Shown piece by piece: positions 1-5,889 of a DNA stretch of 6,161 nucleotides (the stretch's first letter is position 1; the number at the start of each line of letters is the position of its first letter). A program made the translations under genes and the position numbers. The DNA lies in NCBI GenBank assembly GCA_945866155.1, contig CAMBGL010000072.1, forward strand, positions 1 through 6,161, in the 5' to 3' direction. The notes beneath the pieces are model-generated. The model saw nothing but the letters and a program-made list of their open reading frames with translations, made no database searches and had not been told where the DNA came from. The DNA is from Bifidobacterium breve (GTDB lineage Bacteria > Actinomycetota > Actinomycetes > Nanopelagicales > Nanopelagicaceae).

Positions 1-14
1 ACATGTACTTTCAT
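1..14 (-). CDS. 5' end of a divergent gene, possibly prephenate dehydrogenase (partial)
   Basis: Read on the minus strand, an ATG at 14-12 opens M-K-V-H-V before the window ends. It is preceded by AGGA three bases upstream and by a TAAGGT box (27-22) seven bases before the ATG. As I recall, actinobacterial tadA-associated genes often lie beside a prephenate dehydrogenase gene, and a short Met-Lys-Val-hydrophobic start is typical of the Rossmann fold that opens that enzyme (arogenate/prephenate to the tyrosine pathway). Only four full codons and two bases are visible, so the gene itself is plausible from the start signals but the product is inferred from neighbourhood alone. Confidence 0.35.
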
Positions 15-27
15 GCTTCCTACCTTA
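15..27 (-). promoter_or_regulatory. Start signals for the minus-strand gene: TANNNT -10 box plus AGGA
   Basis: On the minus strand the order is TAAGGT (27-22), then AGGAAGC (21-15), then ATG. TANNNT six to seven bases before a start codon is the layout of a leaderless actinobacterial transcript, but AGGA could equally be a short-spaced ribosome site. The layout closely resembles the one before the 109-residue gene (TAAAGT-AGGAAC-ATG at 5363-5349). No convincing -35 box is visible. Confidence 0.25.
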
Positions 28-71
28 CAGGGCTTTCTTTCTCATTCAATAAGTGAAACTATGTGCATGCG

Positions 72-80
72 AAAGGGGGG
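72..80 (+). promoter_or_regulatory. Shine-Dalgarno that fixes the start at 87
   Basis: AAAGGGGGG ends six bases before the ATG at 87. This spacing favours 87 over the in-frame GTG at 63, which would put the purine-rich run inside the coding sequence and add eight residues (including a Cys and several Gly) that look like translated leader. I found no unambiguous promoter hexamers in bases 28-71. Confidence 0.7.
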
Positions 81-86
81 TGCGGA

Positions 87-638
87 ATGGCAGATATATT
101 GGACGATCACGATGACGATATCGAAGAGTTCGACGACTTAGATGAAGTCGAAGATAAAACTGAACCAGAGACCCACCTCACAGACGAAAGCGATATTGCT
201 GTTGCTGCATGGCATGAAGATGGGCGATGGACACTTGCCACATTGCCACATGCTCACGATATTCCACAGATAATATCTCGCCTTAAGGCACAACAAACAA
301 ATGGCGGCGCACTCGCACTTATTGCAATTGATGAAGAATTCTTTATTTTAGTAAGAGTTTTAGGAACTCACATATCTCTATTTCTTAGCGACGCAACCTG
401 CGCACTTGATTATGAAGTTGCAGAAGAATTTCTAGAGATTGCAGATTTACCTATGCCTGAAGATGATGACGAAAGCTTTCCTGTCGGAAACCTAGATATA
501 TTTTCTGATTTAGGAATGAATCAAATGGAAATTGAGGCAATTTGTGCCGACGAAGAATTATTTCCAGATGAACAACTAGAAGCGATTGCATCACGACTTG
601 GTTTTGGCGATCAGTTTGCAGAGTTACTAGAGCTGTGA
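87..638 (+). CDS. tRNA adenosine deaminase-associated protein
   Basis: This 183-residue acidic protein resembles the actinobacterial family named putative tRNA adenosine deaminase-associated protein, whose members sit directly upstream of tadA; the biochemical role is unknown, as far as I know. What is visible: a very acidic, low-complexity N-terminus (about residues 4-36, many Asp/Glu), a central alpha/beta-looking core with the stretch VRVLGTHISLFLSDA, and a C-terminal part with PVGNLDIF, DLGM, ICADEELFPDEQL and RLGFGDQF, which is the part I recognise best. There is no signal peptide or membrane segment. The ATG at 87 is preferred to an upstream GTG because of a well-spaced Shine-Dalgarno. 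Its TGA overlaps the GTG of tadA by four bases (GTGA), so the two are almost certainly translationally coupled, suggesting a partner or regulator of the deaminase (inference). Confidence 0.85.
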   Translation: MADILDDHDDDIEEFDDLDEVEDKTEPETHLTDESDIAVAAWHEDGRWTLATLPHAHDIPQIISRLKAQQTNGGALALIAIDEEFFILVRVLGTHISLFLSDATCALDYEVAEEFLEIADLPMPEDDDESFPVGNLDIFSDLGMNQMEIEAICADEELFPDEQLEAIASRLGFGDQFAELLEL

Positions 639-1087
639 CCGATCAGGAATCTATGCGAGCAGCTCTAGCTGTTGCGCAAGTAGCTCTACGCACTGGTGAT
701 GTACCAGTGGGTGCCATAATTCTTGATGATAGTAATGCAATTATTTCCAGGGGATGCAATAAACGAGAAGATCTTGATGACCCAACTGCACATGCAGAAA
801 TTGTTGCAATTCGTGCTGCTGCACAATCACTTGGAACGTGGCGACTCGATGGTTGCACCCTTGTCGTAACGCTTGAACCATGCGCTATGTGTGCTGGTGC
901 GATTGCTCAATCGAGAATATCTACACTTGTTTTTGGTGCCTGGGATGAAAAAGCTGGGGCAGTAGGTTCGATGTGGGATCTACTTCGTGACTCGCGCTCA
1001 CTTCATAAAGTAGAAGTACGCACCGGCGTATTGGCTGAGGAATCATCTAAGTTGTTACAAGATTTTTTCAAAAATCAACGACACTAA
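635..1087 (+). CDS. tadA: tRNA-specific adenosine deaminase TadA
   Basis: TadA converts adenosine-34 of tRNA-Arg(ACG) to inosine in the cytoplasm, letting one tRNA read CGU, CGC and CGA. The 150-residue length is usual. The zinc/catalytic signature of the cytidine-deaminase fold is complete: H53-A-E55 in TAHAEIVAIR, where H53 binds zinc and E55 is the proton shuttle, and P82-C83-A-M-C86 supplying the other two zinc ligands. VPVGAII (23-29), C41-N42-K43-R44, the VFGAWDEKAGAVGS segment (99-112) and the C-terminal LLQDFF also match TadA rather than free-base deaminases. The GTG at 635 overlaps the upstream stop; an ATG at residue 7 (653) is an alternative start but lacks the coupling geometry. 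CGN arginine codons predominate in this window, consistent with need for I34. Confidence 0.95.
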   Translation: MTDQESMRAALAVAQVALRTGDVPVGAIILDDSNAIISRGCNKREDLDDPTAHAEIVAIRAAAQSLGTWRLDGCTLVVTLEPCAMCAGAIAQSRISTLVFGAWDEKAGAVGSMWDLLRDSRSLHKVEVRTGVLAEESSKLLQDFFKNQRH

Positions 1088-1097
1088 AGTATTGATG

Positions 1098-1103
1098 TAT
1101 TCT
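1098..1103 (+). promoter_or_regulatory. Candidate -10 box of the tRNA-Ser gene
   Basis: TATTCT lies in the 23-base gap after tadA and fits TANNNT. Seven bases separate it from the mature tRNA 5' end, so transcription could begin at or very near base 1111. The hexamer 17 bases upstream (TCAACG, 1075-1080, inside the tadA 3' end) matches TTGACA at only three positions. Co-transcription with tadA is the alternative. Confidence 0.35.
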
Positions 1104-1110
1104 CACCTTT

Positions 1111-1200
1111 GGTGGCGTGTCTGAGCGGCCAAAAGAGCACGCCTCGAAAGCGTGTGTTGGGGAAACTCAACCGTGGGTTCAAATCCCACCGCCACCGCCA
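1111..1200 (+). tRNA. tRNA-Ser(CGA)
   Basis: The 90-base gene folds as a class II tRNA. The acceptor stem GGTGGCG (1111-1117) pairs perfectly with CGCCACC (1190-1196), followed by discriminator G1197 and an encoded CCA (1198-1200). The anticodon stem CACGC/GCGTG (1138-1142/1150-1154) closes a seven-base loop CTCGAAA with anticodon CGA at 1145-1147, which reads UCG serine codons. The long variable arm (about 1156-1171, GTTGGG/CTCAAC with a GAAA loop) is the serine identity element, and the discriminator G also fits serine. The T arm is GTGGG/CCCAC (1173-1177/1185-1189) around TTCAAAT. The permease stop codon on the opposite strand begins three bases beyond the CCA. Confidence 0.97.
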
Positions 1201-1203
1201 GTG

Positions 1204-3540
1204 CTAAATAAGTAGTTCGTACGATGGATTTAGAATTGTTAGTGAACCTTCTTCTTCGCCAACCATTCCTTCGGCGCGAAGTTGTGAACCAACTTCAAGG
1301 CCAGAAATTTCGCGCCGACCGATGAAGTGAAGAGTCACACCACCTGTTTCATCCCATAGTTCAACATGAAGTAGCGGTGCAGAACCACTTGCAGCAGTCT
1401 TTATAGATGTCACTTGCCCTTGCACCTGTGCCCGTTTGCGCCATTGAATTTTACCTATAGGCGTTAGGTTTTCCGCATAATGACTAATTGGTTCAATATT
1501 GATTGGCGGCGTAACGAGTTTAGTAACAACACCTTTTGTTTCAACAATTGCTTTACTTTCTGCGAGTTGAGCTGATACCCCTTGCCCAGATGTAATTTTG
1601 TTGACATCAAATGGCACAATCGTTGCCACAACTCGACTCAATTGCGAGATTGGTGCTGCAATCTCTTCAGCAGTTTGATCGTGGAGTAATCGCCCAAGAA
1701 AACGTGAGTATGAACGACGAGGCAAAAGAAGTGTTAGTTCGACATCCTTCTTTTCAGTCATTCGAATTGCGTAATCCAGCGCCGAATTTGGAAGTCGGCG
1801 ATCGGGACAATCAATAAGTTCTAGGGCCACATCATCGAGTGCATCAGATTCTGCCCACGCTTTAGCAATCGCTTCAGCACGACGATCATCTATTACAAAG
1901 TGCACCGCAGATAGATTCCTAGGTTTGAGTGAGCGCGCATATCGCACTGCCCCGACTGTTGCTAGATCAACATTATCAACGAGAACAGTTACATCATGGC
2001 GAGCAATTGAAGTCGCACGCTCATTTTCTTGTTTGACTGAAAGTGCGTTTTGTTCGCGTGTGTACTGAGTACGAAGGCGCAAAAAGATCATGACGAGAAT
2101 CGGAGCTGTAACAAGTACCAACCAGGCACCTTCGTTGAACTTTACTATTGAAAAAATTATTACAACTAGAAGTGAAATACTGCCCGCTAAGAAATTAATA
2201 AAGACTTTGAAGCGCCATGACTTTGGACGAGTTCGAAGTGAATGACGCGTCATACCAAAACCCGCAAGAGTAAAACCAGTGAAAACTCCTAATGCATAAA
2301 ATGCAACCAGATGTTCAACGGATCCGGCAGTGATAATGACAAGAAAGAGTCCACCCCCGGCAAGAAGGAGGATTCCATTTGAAAATGCTAATCGGTGCCC
2401 ACGTTTTGTAAGTTGCCTTGGAAGATAGCCATCTGATGCAACAAAATTTACCAAAAGAGGAAATGCGCTATACGTTGTATTTGCACCGGCAAAGAGAATA
2501 AGCATTGTTGCGAGCTGTACCATCACGAACATAAATTGACCAAACGCGCCATCGCCCACAATTACTTTTGCAATTTGAGAGATAAGGGTAGGTGTTCCTG
2601 ATTCATAGGGAACGGCATGAATCTTGTGTGCAAACCATGAAACTCCAAGAACGAGTGTTCCAAGAATTGCACTCATGAGCACAAGCGTTCTGCGTGCATT
2701 TACATGTTCCGGGGTCTTAAATAGCGCAACTCCATCTGAGATGGCTTCTAGACCAGTAAGAGAAGAGCCACCATTAGCAAAGGCGCGAAGCAAAATAAAG
2801 ATCGCAGCAAATGTAAGTAATCCTTGTTCCTGCCCAACCTCAACGGCACCCGGTTGATCTGTTGAAAGACGAACAAGTGTTCCAGAAAATTGTTTATACA
2901 ACCCCATCGTAAAAACAATTGCCATACATCCAACGAAGAAATATGTCGGAAATGCAAATGCCTTGCCTGCCTCTTTGACTCCACGCAAATTTCCGTAAGT
3001 AAGCAGAATAATGACTGCAAAAATCATAGGCATTTTCCAACTTATCAGCCCAGGAAATGTGGAAATGATTGCTGCAACGCCGGCGGCAGCTTGGATTGCA
3101 AGAGTTACGATGTAATCAAGCATGAGAGCGACAGCCGCGATTTGTGCAACAACTGGACCAAAGTTATCTCTTGCAACAATGTATGCACCACCAGTTTTGG
3201 TGTAAACATCAATTACGTTTCTGTAAGAAAGAGTAATAATCAATAAAATTACTAGCACGATTGCCGTCATTGGCATCAAAATTGCAAATGCAGCTAATCC
3301 AAATGCAGGTAGTAAAGCAATCAAAATTTGTTCGCTGCCATAAGCAGAAGAAGAAATACAGTCAGATGAGAGAATTCCGAGGGCGTAACGCTTTCCTAAA
3401 CGCTGATGGCCTAGTGAATGTCGATTGAGCGCACCACCTAAAAACCGACGCTTAATTCTGTAGGAAAGTGGATCACTTACATGTGCGTGATCTTGCAACG
3501 CAACAGGTTCTGGTGCGCCATCGGTCCAAGATTTCGGCAC
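1204..3540 (-). CDS. KimA-like APC-superfamily (potassium) transporter with USP-like domain and C-terminal OB fold
   Basis: This 778-residue membrane protein matches the KimA/YdaO branch of APC transporters; B. subtilis KimA (about 607 residues) is a high-affinity proton-coupled K+ importer inhibited by c-di-AMP. About 12 membrane segments lie between residues 50 and 490. Positions that I align from memory to KimA's ion site are mostly kept: D60 and Y67 in SSDCISSSAYGSEQ, D142 and T146 in LDYIVTLAIQ, T262 and E265 in SLTGLEAISDG, Y415 in FYALGVF; KimA S125 corresponds to Q150. Residues about 515-645 (HDVTVLVDNVDLATVGAVRY onward) form the USP-like cytoplasmic domain, ending near VATIVPF where KimA ends. 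A linker then leads to an OB-fold-like domain (about 696-778) with VTLHFIGRREISGLEVG and NPSYELL. The GTG start at 3540 has AAAGGAG six bases upstream. Potassium as substrate is inference; actinobacterial relatives are often labelled only APC permease. Confidence 0.88.
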   Translation of the reverse strand: MPKSWTDGAPEPVALQDHAHVSDPLSYRIKRRFLGGALNRHSLGHQRLGKRYALGILSSDCISSSAYGSEQILIALLPAFGLAAFAILMPMTAIVLVILLIITLSYRNVIDVYTKTGGAYIVARDNFGPVVAQIAAVALMLDYIVTLAIQAAAGVAAIISTFPGLISWKMPMIFAVIILLTYGNLRGVKEAGKAFAFPTYFFVGCMAIVFTMGLYKQFSGTLVRLSTDQPGAVEVGQEQGLLTFAAIFILLRAFANGGSSLTGLEAISDGVALFKTPEHVNARRTLVLMSAILGTLVLGVSWFAHKIHAVPYESGTPTLISQIAKVIVGDGAFGQFMFVMVQLATMLILFAGANTTYSAFPLLVNFVASDGYLPRQLTKRGHRLAFSNGILLLAGGGLFLVIITAGSVEHLVAFYALGVFTGFTLAGFGMTRHSLRTRPKSWRFKVFINFLAGSISLLVVIIFSIVKFNEGAWLVLVTAPILVMIFLRLRTQYTREQNALSVKQENERATSIARHDVTVLVDNVDLATVGAVRYARSLKPRNLSAVHFVIDDRRAEAIAKAWAESDALDDVALELIDCPDRRLPNSALDYAIRMTEKKDVELTLLLPRRSYSRFLGRLLHDQTAEEIAAPISQLSRVVATIVPFDVNKITSGQGVSAQLAESKAIVETKGVVTKLVTPPINIEPISHYAENLTPIGKIQWRKRAQVQGQVTSIKTAASGSAPLLHVELWDETGGVTLHFIGRREISGLEVGSQLRAEGMVGEEEGSLTILNPSYELLI

Positions 3541-3546
3541 TGAAAA

Positions 3547-3553
3547 CTCCTTT
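3547..3553 (-). promoter_or_regulatory. Shine-Dalgarno of the KimA-like transporter
   Basis: On the minus strand AAAGGAG is followed by six bases (TTTTCA) and then GTG (3540-3538). This strong, well-spaced site supports the unusual GTG start. Only two bases separate it from the edge of the dyad at 3556-3574, so folding of that dyad in the mRNA could affect ribosome access. Confidence 0.75.
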
Positions 3554-3555
3554 GC

Positions 3556-3574
3556 GCGACGCTACTAGCGCCGC
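3556..3574. promoter_or_regulatory. 19-bp imperfect palindrome, putative operator shared by divergent genes
   Basis: The sequence GCG-a-CGCTA-c-TAGCG-c-CGC is a dyad with eight of nine pairs matching around a single central base. It lies in the 61-base gap between the divergent transporter and dehydrogenase start codons. Relative to the candidate dehydrogenase start site at 3602 it covers about -46 to -28, including the -35 position. For the transporter it falls in the 5' leader just ahead of the ribosome site. A homodimeric regulator bound here could affect both genes. An RNA hairpin (CGCT-ACT-AGCG core) is an alternative use. Confidence 0.45.
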
Positions 3575-3589
3575 ATATTGCGAACTTAG

Positions 3590-3595
3590 TATGCT
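3590..3595 (+). promoter_or_regulatory. -10 box of a probable leaderless transcript for the dehydrogenase
   Basis: TATGCT fits TANNNT and is followed by exactly six bases (CATCTT) and then the ATG at 3602, so transcription would start at the A of the start codon. No Shine-Dalgarno-like purine run precedes the ATG, which agrees with a leaderless mRNA. No good -35 hexamer is seen. On the opposite strand TAAGTT (3588-3583) could serve as the transporter -10, making the two promoters back to back. Confidence 0.5.
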
Positions 3596-3601
3596 CATCT
3601 T

Positions 3602-5020
3602 ATGCGCACTCAAATGTATATCGATGGTCAATGGGTCGATGGCATTGGGAAAATGCCAGTTTATGATCCCAGCGACGGTTCAGTAATTGCTCAAGTCGCC
3701 CTAGCCGGTGATAAGGAATGCGAGGCCGCTCTCGCTGCGGCAGATAAAGCGGCTGCTTCGTGGGCAAAGAGCGCACCACGTGTCCGCGCGGAAATCTTGC
3801 GCAAAGCATTCGAAATTATGACGGCTGAAGCGGATTCGATTGCAACCATTGTTTCTAAAGAAAATGGAAAAGTTCTCAGCGATGCAAAGGGAGAGGTTCT
3901 CTATGCCGCCGAATTCTTCCGTTGGTTCTCAGAAGAGGCCGTTCGCGTTTCTGGTGATTTTCGTAAATCCCCAAGCGGTGATAAGCGAATCCTTGTAACC
4001 CACCAACCTATTGGTGTTTCACTCCTTATTACCCCATGGAATTTCCCAGCAGCAATGGCTACTCGCAAAATCGGTCCAGCAATTGCGGCTGGTTGCACAA
4101 TGATTTTGAAGCCAGCGAGTGAAACCCCTCTAACTGCGCTCGCAATCGTTGACATCATGGAACGCGCAGGAGTTCCTAAAGGTGTTATAAATATAATTTT
4201 GCCTGAAAAAGTAGGTGCATCAATTTCAAAAATGCTTCACGATCCGCGCCTTCGCAATCTTTCATTCACTGGTTCAACCGAAGTTGGTCGTATTTTGCTC
4301 AAAGATGCAGCAGATCGCGTGATTCGTTGTTCTATGGAACTTGGTGGCAACGCGCCATTTGTTGTATTTGATGATGCAGATATTCCTGCTGCAGTTCAAG
4401 GATTAATGCTTGCGAAGATGCGAAATGGTGGCGCAGCATGTACAGCTGCAAATCGAGTTTATGTTCAACGCCCAGTAGCCCAAGAATTCGTTGCCGAATT
4501 TAGTAAAGCAATGGGTGCACTCGTGATGGGTAAAGGAACGGATTCTGGTGTGCAACTCGGCGCCAGTGTTTCCATGAAAGAGCGTAATAAGATTGCAGAG
4601 TTAGTCACGAATGCGGTCAAGACAGGTGCAAAAATTATTACTGGTGGCAATACTCCAGATGGTGATGGCGCTTTCTATCCAGCAACAGTTATTACATGCG
4701 AGAAAGATAATGAAATCTTGCGCCACGAAATCTTTGGTCCAGTTGCACCAATTGTTATTTTCGATACCGATGAAGAAGCTATCGCACTCGCTAATGACAC
4801 TGATTTTGGTCTCATTAGTTATGTATTTTCGGGCGACCTTGCTCGCAGTATTCGTACGGCGGAGGCAATCGAATCAGGAATGGTTGCAATCAACCGCGGA
4901 GTTATTTCAGATCCAGCAGCGCCATTTGGCGGGGTAAAACAAAGCGGATTAGGCCGTGAAGGTGGCTTCGATGGAATTCATGAATTCTTGGAGACAAAAT
5001 ACATTGGAGTCGAGATTTAA
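3602..5020 (+). CDS. gabD: NAD(P)-dependent succinate-semialdehyde dehydrogenase (GabD-like aldehyde dehydrogenase)
   Basis: This 472-residue cytoplasmic enzyme has the complete aldehyde dehydrogenase fold and most resembles succinate-semialdehyde dehydrogenases, which oxidise succinic semialdehyde (from GABA or putrescine breakdown) to succinate. Visible active-site and cofactor residues are: N147 in TPWNFPAAM, K170 in LKPASETP, the FTGSTEVG nucleotide loop (222-229), general base E246 in MELGGNAP, nucleophile C280 in NGGAACTAANR, and E376/F378 in HEIFGP. The C-terminal PFGGVKQSGLGREGG also fits this subfamily. The second loop cysteine found two residues after the nucleophile in many GabD proteins is replaced (C-T-A), so a redox switch is unlikely. 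All 24 arginines use CGN codons, the core-gene pattern here. The stop is one base from that of the convergent neighbour. The exact aldehyde substrate is not provable from sequence; NAD versus NADP is undecided. Confidence 0.88.
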   Translation: MRTQMYIDGQWVDGIGKMPVYDPSDGSVIAQVALAGDKECEAALAAADKAAASWAKSAPRVRAEILRKAFEIMTAEADSIATIVSKENGKVLSDAKGEVLYAAEFFRWFSEEAVRVSGDFRKSPSGDKRILVTHQPIGVSLLITPWNFPAAMATRKIGPAIAAGCTMILKPASETPLTALAIVDIMERAGVPKGVINIILPEKVGASISKMLHDPRLRNLSFTGSTEVGRILLKDAADRVIRCSMELGGNAPFVVFDDADIPAAVQGLMLAKMRNGGAACTAANRVYVQRPVAQEFVAEFSKAMGALVMGKGTDSGVQLGASVSMKERNKIAELVTNAVKTGAKIITGGNTPDGDGAFYPATVITCEKDNEILRHEIFGPVAPIVIFDTDEEAIALANDTDFGLISYVFSGDLARSIRTAEAIESGMVAINRGVISDPAAPFGGVKQSGLGREGGFDGIHEFLETKYIGVEI

Positions 5021-5021
5021 A

Positions 5022-5351
5022 TTACTCTACATCCAGAATTGTAGATGCCTCAGTGTGTGCAAAAAATCCAGACAAATCACGCATTTTGTCCTGCTTGCGC
5101 CAGCCTATTCGGGTCCGACCAATGTTCACAAAAGACTCTCCGTTGTCGTGTGAAATCTTAAACTTACAGTCAAAAAATTCTAACTTGTAGAAACCAATAC
5201 TGTTCTTAATTGGGACTCTAATAGTTTTAGCTCTAAGCAACTCAATAGCTTGCTTTCTATATCTCTCTGACTGGGATTCTCCTAAATCCAAGATTAGCCC
5301 AAAAAATCTCTCCTCCCACTCAGATTTTTCAGCACCAGAGTAATCATTCAT
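5022..5351 (-). CDS. Hypothetical 109-residue protein
   Basis: I do not recognise a family. The N-terminal 45 residues are charged and probably helical (SEWEERFFGLILDLG, then ERYRKQAIELLRAKT). From about residue 46 the pattern IGFYKLEFFDCKFKISHD and SFVNIGRTRIGWRK suggests beta strands. There is a single cysteine, no signal peptide and no membrane segment, so it is probably cytoplasmic. ATG at 5351 is supported by AGGA close upstream and a TAAAGT box. The gene starts 14 bases after the stop of the secreted-protein gene upstream on the same strand, so the two probably form an operon. Five of nine arginines are AGA, unlike neighbouring core genes, hinting at acquisition by transfer. It ends one base from the dehydrogenase stop. 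It might be a strain-specific gene; coding status rests on the full ORF, start signals and tight packing. Confidence 0.6.
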   Translation of the reverse strand: MNDYSGAEKSEWEERFFGLILDLGESQSERYRKQAIELLRAKTIRVPIKNSIGFYKLEFFDCKFKISHDNGESFVNIGRTRIGWRKQDKMRDLSGFFAHTEASTILDVE

Positions 5352-5363
5352 GTTCCTACTTTA
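5352..5363 (-). promoter_or_regulatory. TAAAGT -10-like box and AGGA before the 109-residue gene
   Basis: On the minus strand TAAAGT (5363-5358), six bases AGGAAC, then ATG. This has the same spacing as the leaderless-type box of the dehydrogenase gene, so the 109-residue gene might have its own internal promoter in addition to read-through from the gene 14 bases upstream. AGGA, two bases from the ATG, is a tight ribosome site at best. Confidence 0.3.
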
Positions 5364-5365
5364 TC

Positions 5366-5842
5366 TCACGTGCCACACTTTAGGGGTTTTGATTTATTTG
5401 AACGCGCTTTAACTGTTCTTAGCAACTTTCCGTTGATCTTTGCTTCAGAAAAAGCAACGCCATAGTATGTGGTTTCTTGTTCATTCATACATTCTCGATA
5501 CGTTTGCCAATTCTTTACCCTGAATCCTGACGACTTAGGGTTAGCCGGATCAGTCCGGAATTCTTTGACAAAATGATCGGAGAATCGTCCTACTTTGTAG
5601 ATCGTTACAGTCAAAATCACATTATTCTGCAAGAAATTACATCTAGATTCAGCATCGACCTTTACCGCTCGAATACCTCTCCGTTCCTGCAGGAATGTAG
5701 AAATATGTGGATCACCCACTTCGATGAAGCATCGAGTTTTTGGTCCCAGTGAATCAGCAGCCGTTGATATAGCAGTGAAGTGATTGGATAGAAGGAATAA
5801 GGTGAATAACAGAGTGGATATTCTTTTCGTAGGAATTTTCAT
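5366..5842 (-). CDS. Secreted hypothetical protein with four cysteines
   Basis: The protein is predicted to be exported: residues 1-29 form a Sec signal peptide with a KIPTKR basic start, a LLFTLFLL hydrophobic core and a cleavage region AISTAAD (cut after A28 or A29). The mature part of about 130 residues is basic and has four cysteines (C38, C68, C118, C156), enough for two disulfides, with strand-like stretches RGIRAVKVDAESRC and NVILTVTIYKVG; it ends LKCGT. I have an impression of similar small exported proteins in low-GC aquatic actinobacteria but cannot name a domain. I chose ATG 5842 because the signal peptide starts there; the longer frame to a TTG at 5890 adds 16 residues with no typical signal. 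The bases before the ATG (TTGCGGA) are a poor ribosome site. Five of 12 arginines are AGA/AGG, as in its operon partner downstream. Confidence 0.65.
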   Translation of the reverse strand: MKIPTKRISTLLFTLFLLSNHFTAISTAADSLGPKTRCFIEVGDPHISTFLQERRGIRAVKVDAESRCNFLQNNVILTVTIYKVGRFSDHFVKEFRTDPANPKSSGFRVKNWQTYRECMNEQETTYYGVAFSEAKINGKLLRTVKARSNKSKPLKCGT

Positions 5843-5880
5843 TCCGCAAGGGTGGAGAATTCTTTCGAGAGACGTAAAAG

Positions 5881-5889
5881 TTATCCACA
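5881..5889 (+). promoter_or_regulatory. Consensus DnaA box
   Basis: TTATCCACA is an exact match to the consensus DnaA-binding 9-mer. It lies 39 bases upstream of the ATG of the secreted-protein gene on the other strand. Partial matches nearby are TTATCCTCT at 5918-5926 on the plus strand and TGTGGATCA at 5706-5714 in the reverse orientation. A single perfect box with no dnaA or dnaN nearby does not make an origin; it may be a regulatory DnaA site or chance. Confidence 0.4.

Noticed and set aside
63..86. GTG at 63 as start of the tadA-associated protein
   Set aside because: It would place the strong Shine-Dalgarno (72-80) inside the coding region; ATG 87 has ideal spacing.
1183..1200. tRNA-Ser 3' end as an integrase attachment site
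   Set aside because: The sequence just past the tRNA is an intact transporter gene, with no integrase and no second copy of the tRNA end in the window.
2890..3246. 118-codon plus-strand frame antisense to the transporter
   Set aside because: It lies wholly inside a gene encoding a well-recognised transporter on the other strand and its product is low-quality (rich in Asn, Cys, Ser) with no start signals.
3541..3601. c-di-AMP (ydaO-type) riboswitch upstream of the KimA-like gene
   Set aside because: Firmicute kimA/ydaO genes carry this riboswitch, but only 61 bases separate the divergent start codons, too short for the aptamer, and I see none of its layout.
4611..4937. 108-codon plus-strand frame inside the dehydrogenase
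   Set aside because: Out-of-frame shadow of a conserved enzyme; no ribosome site and no recognisable domain.
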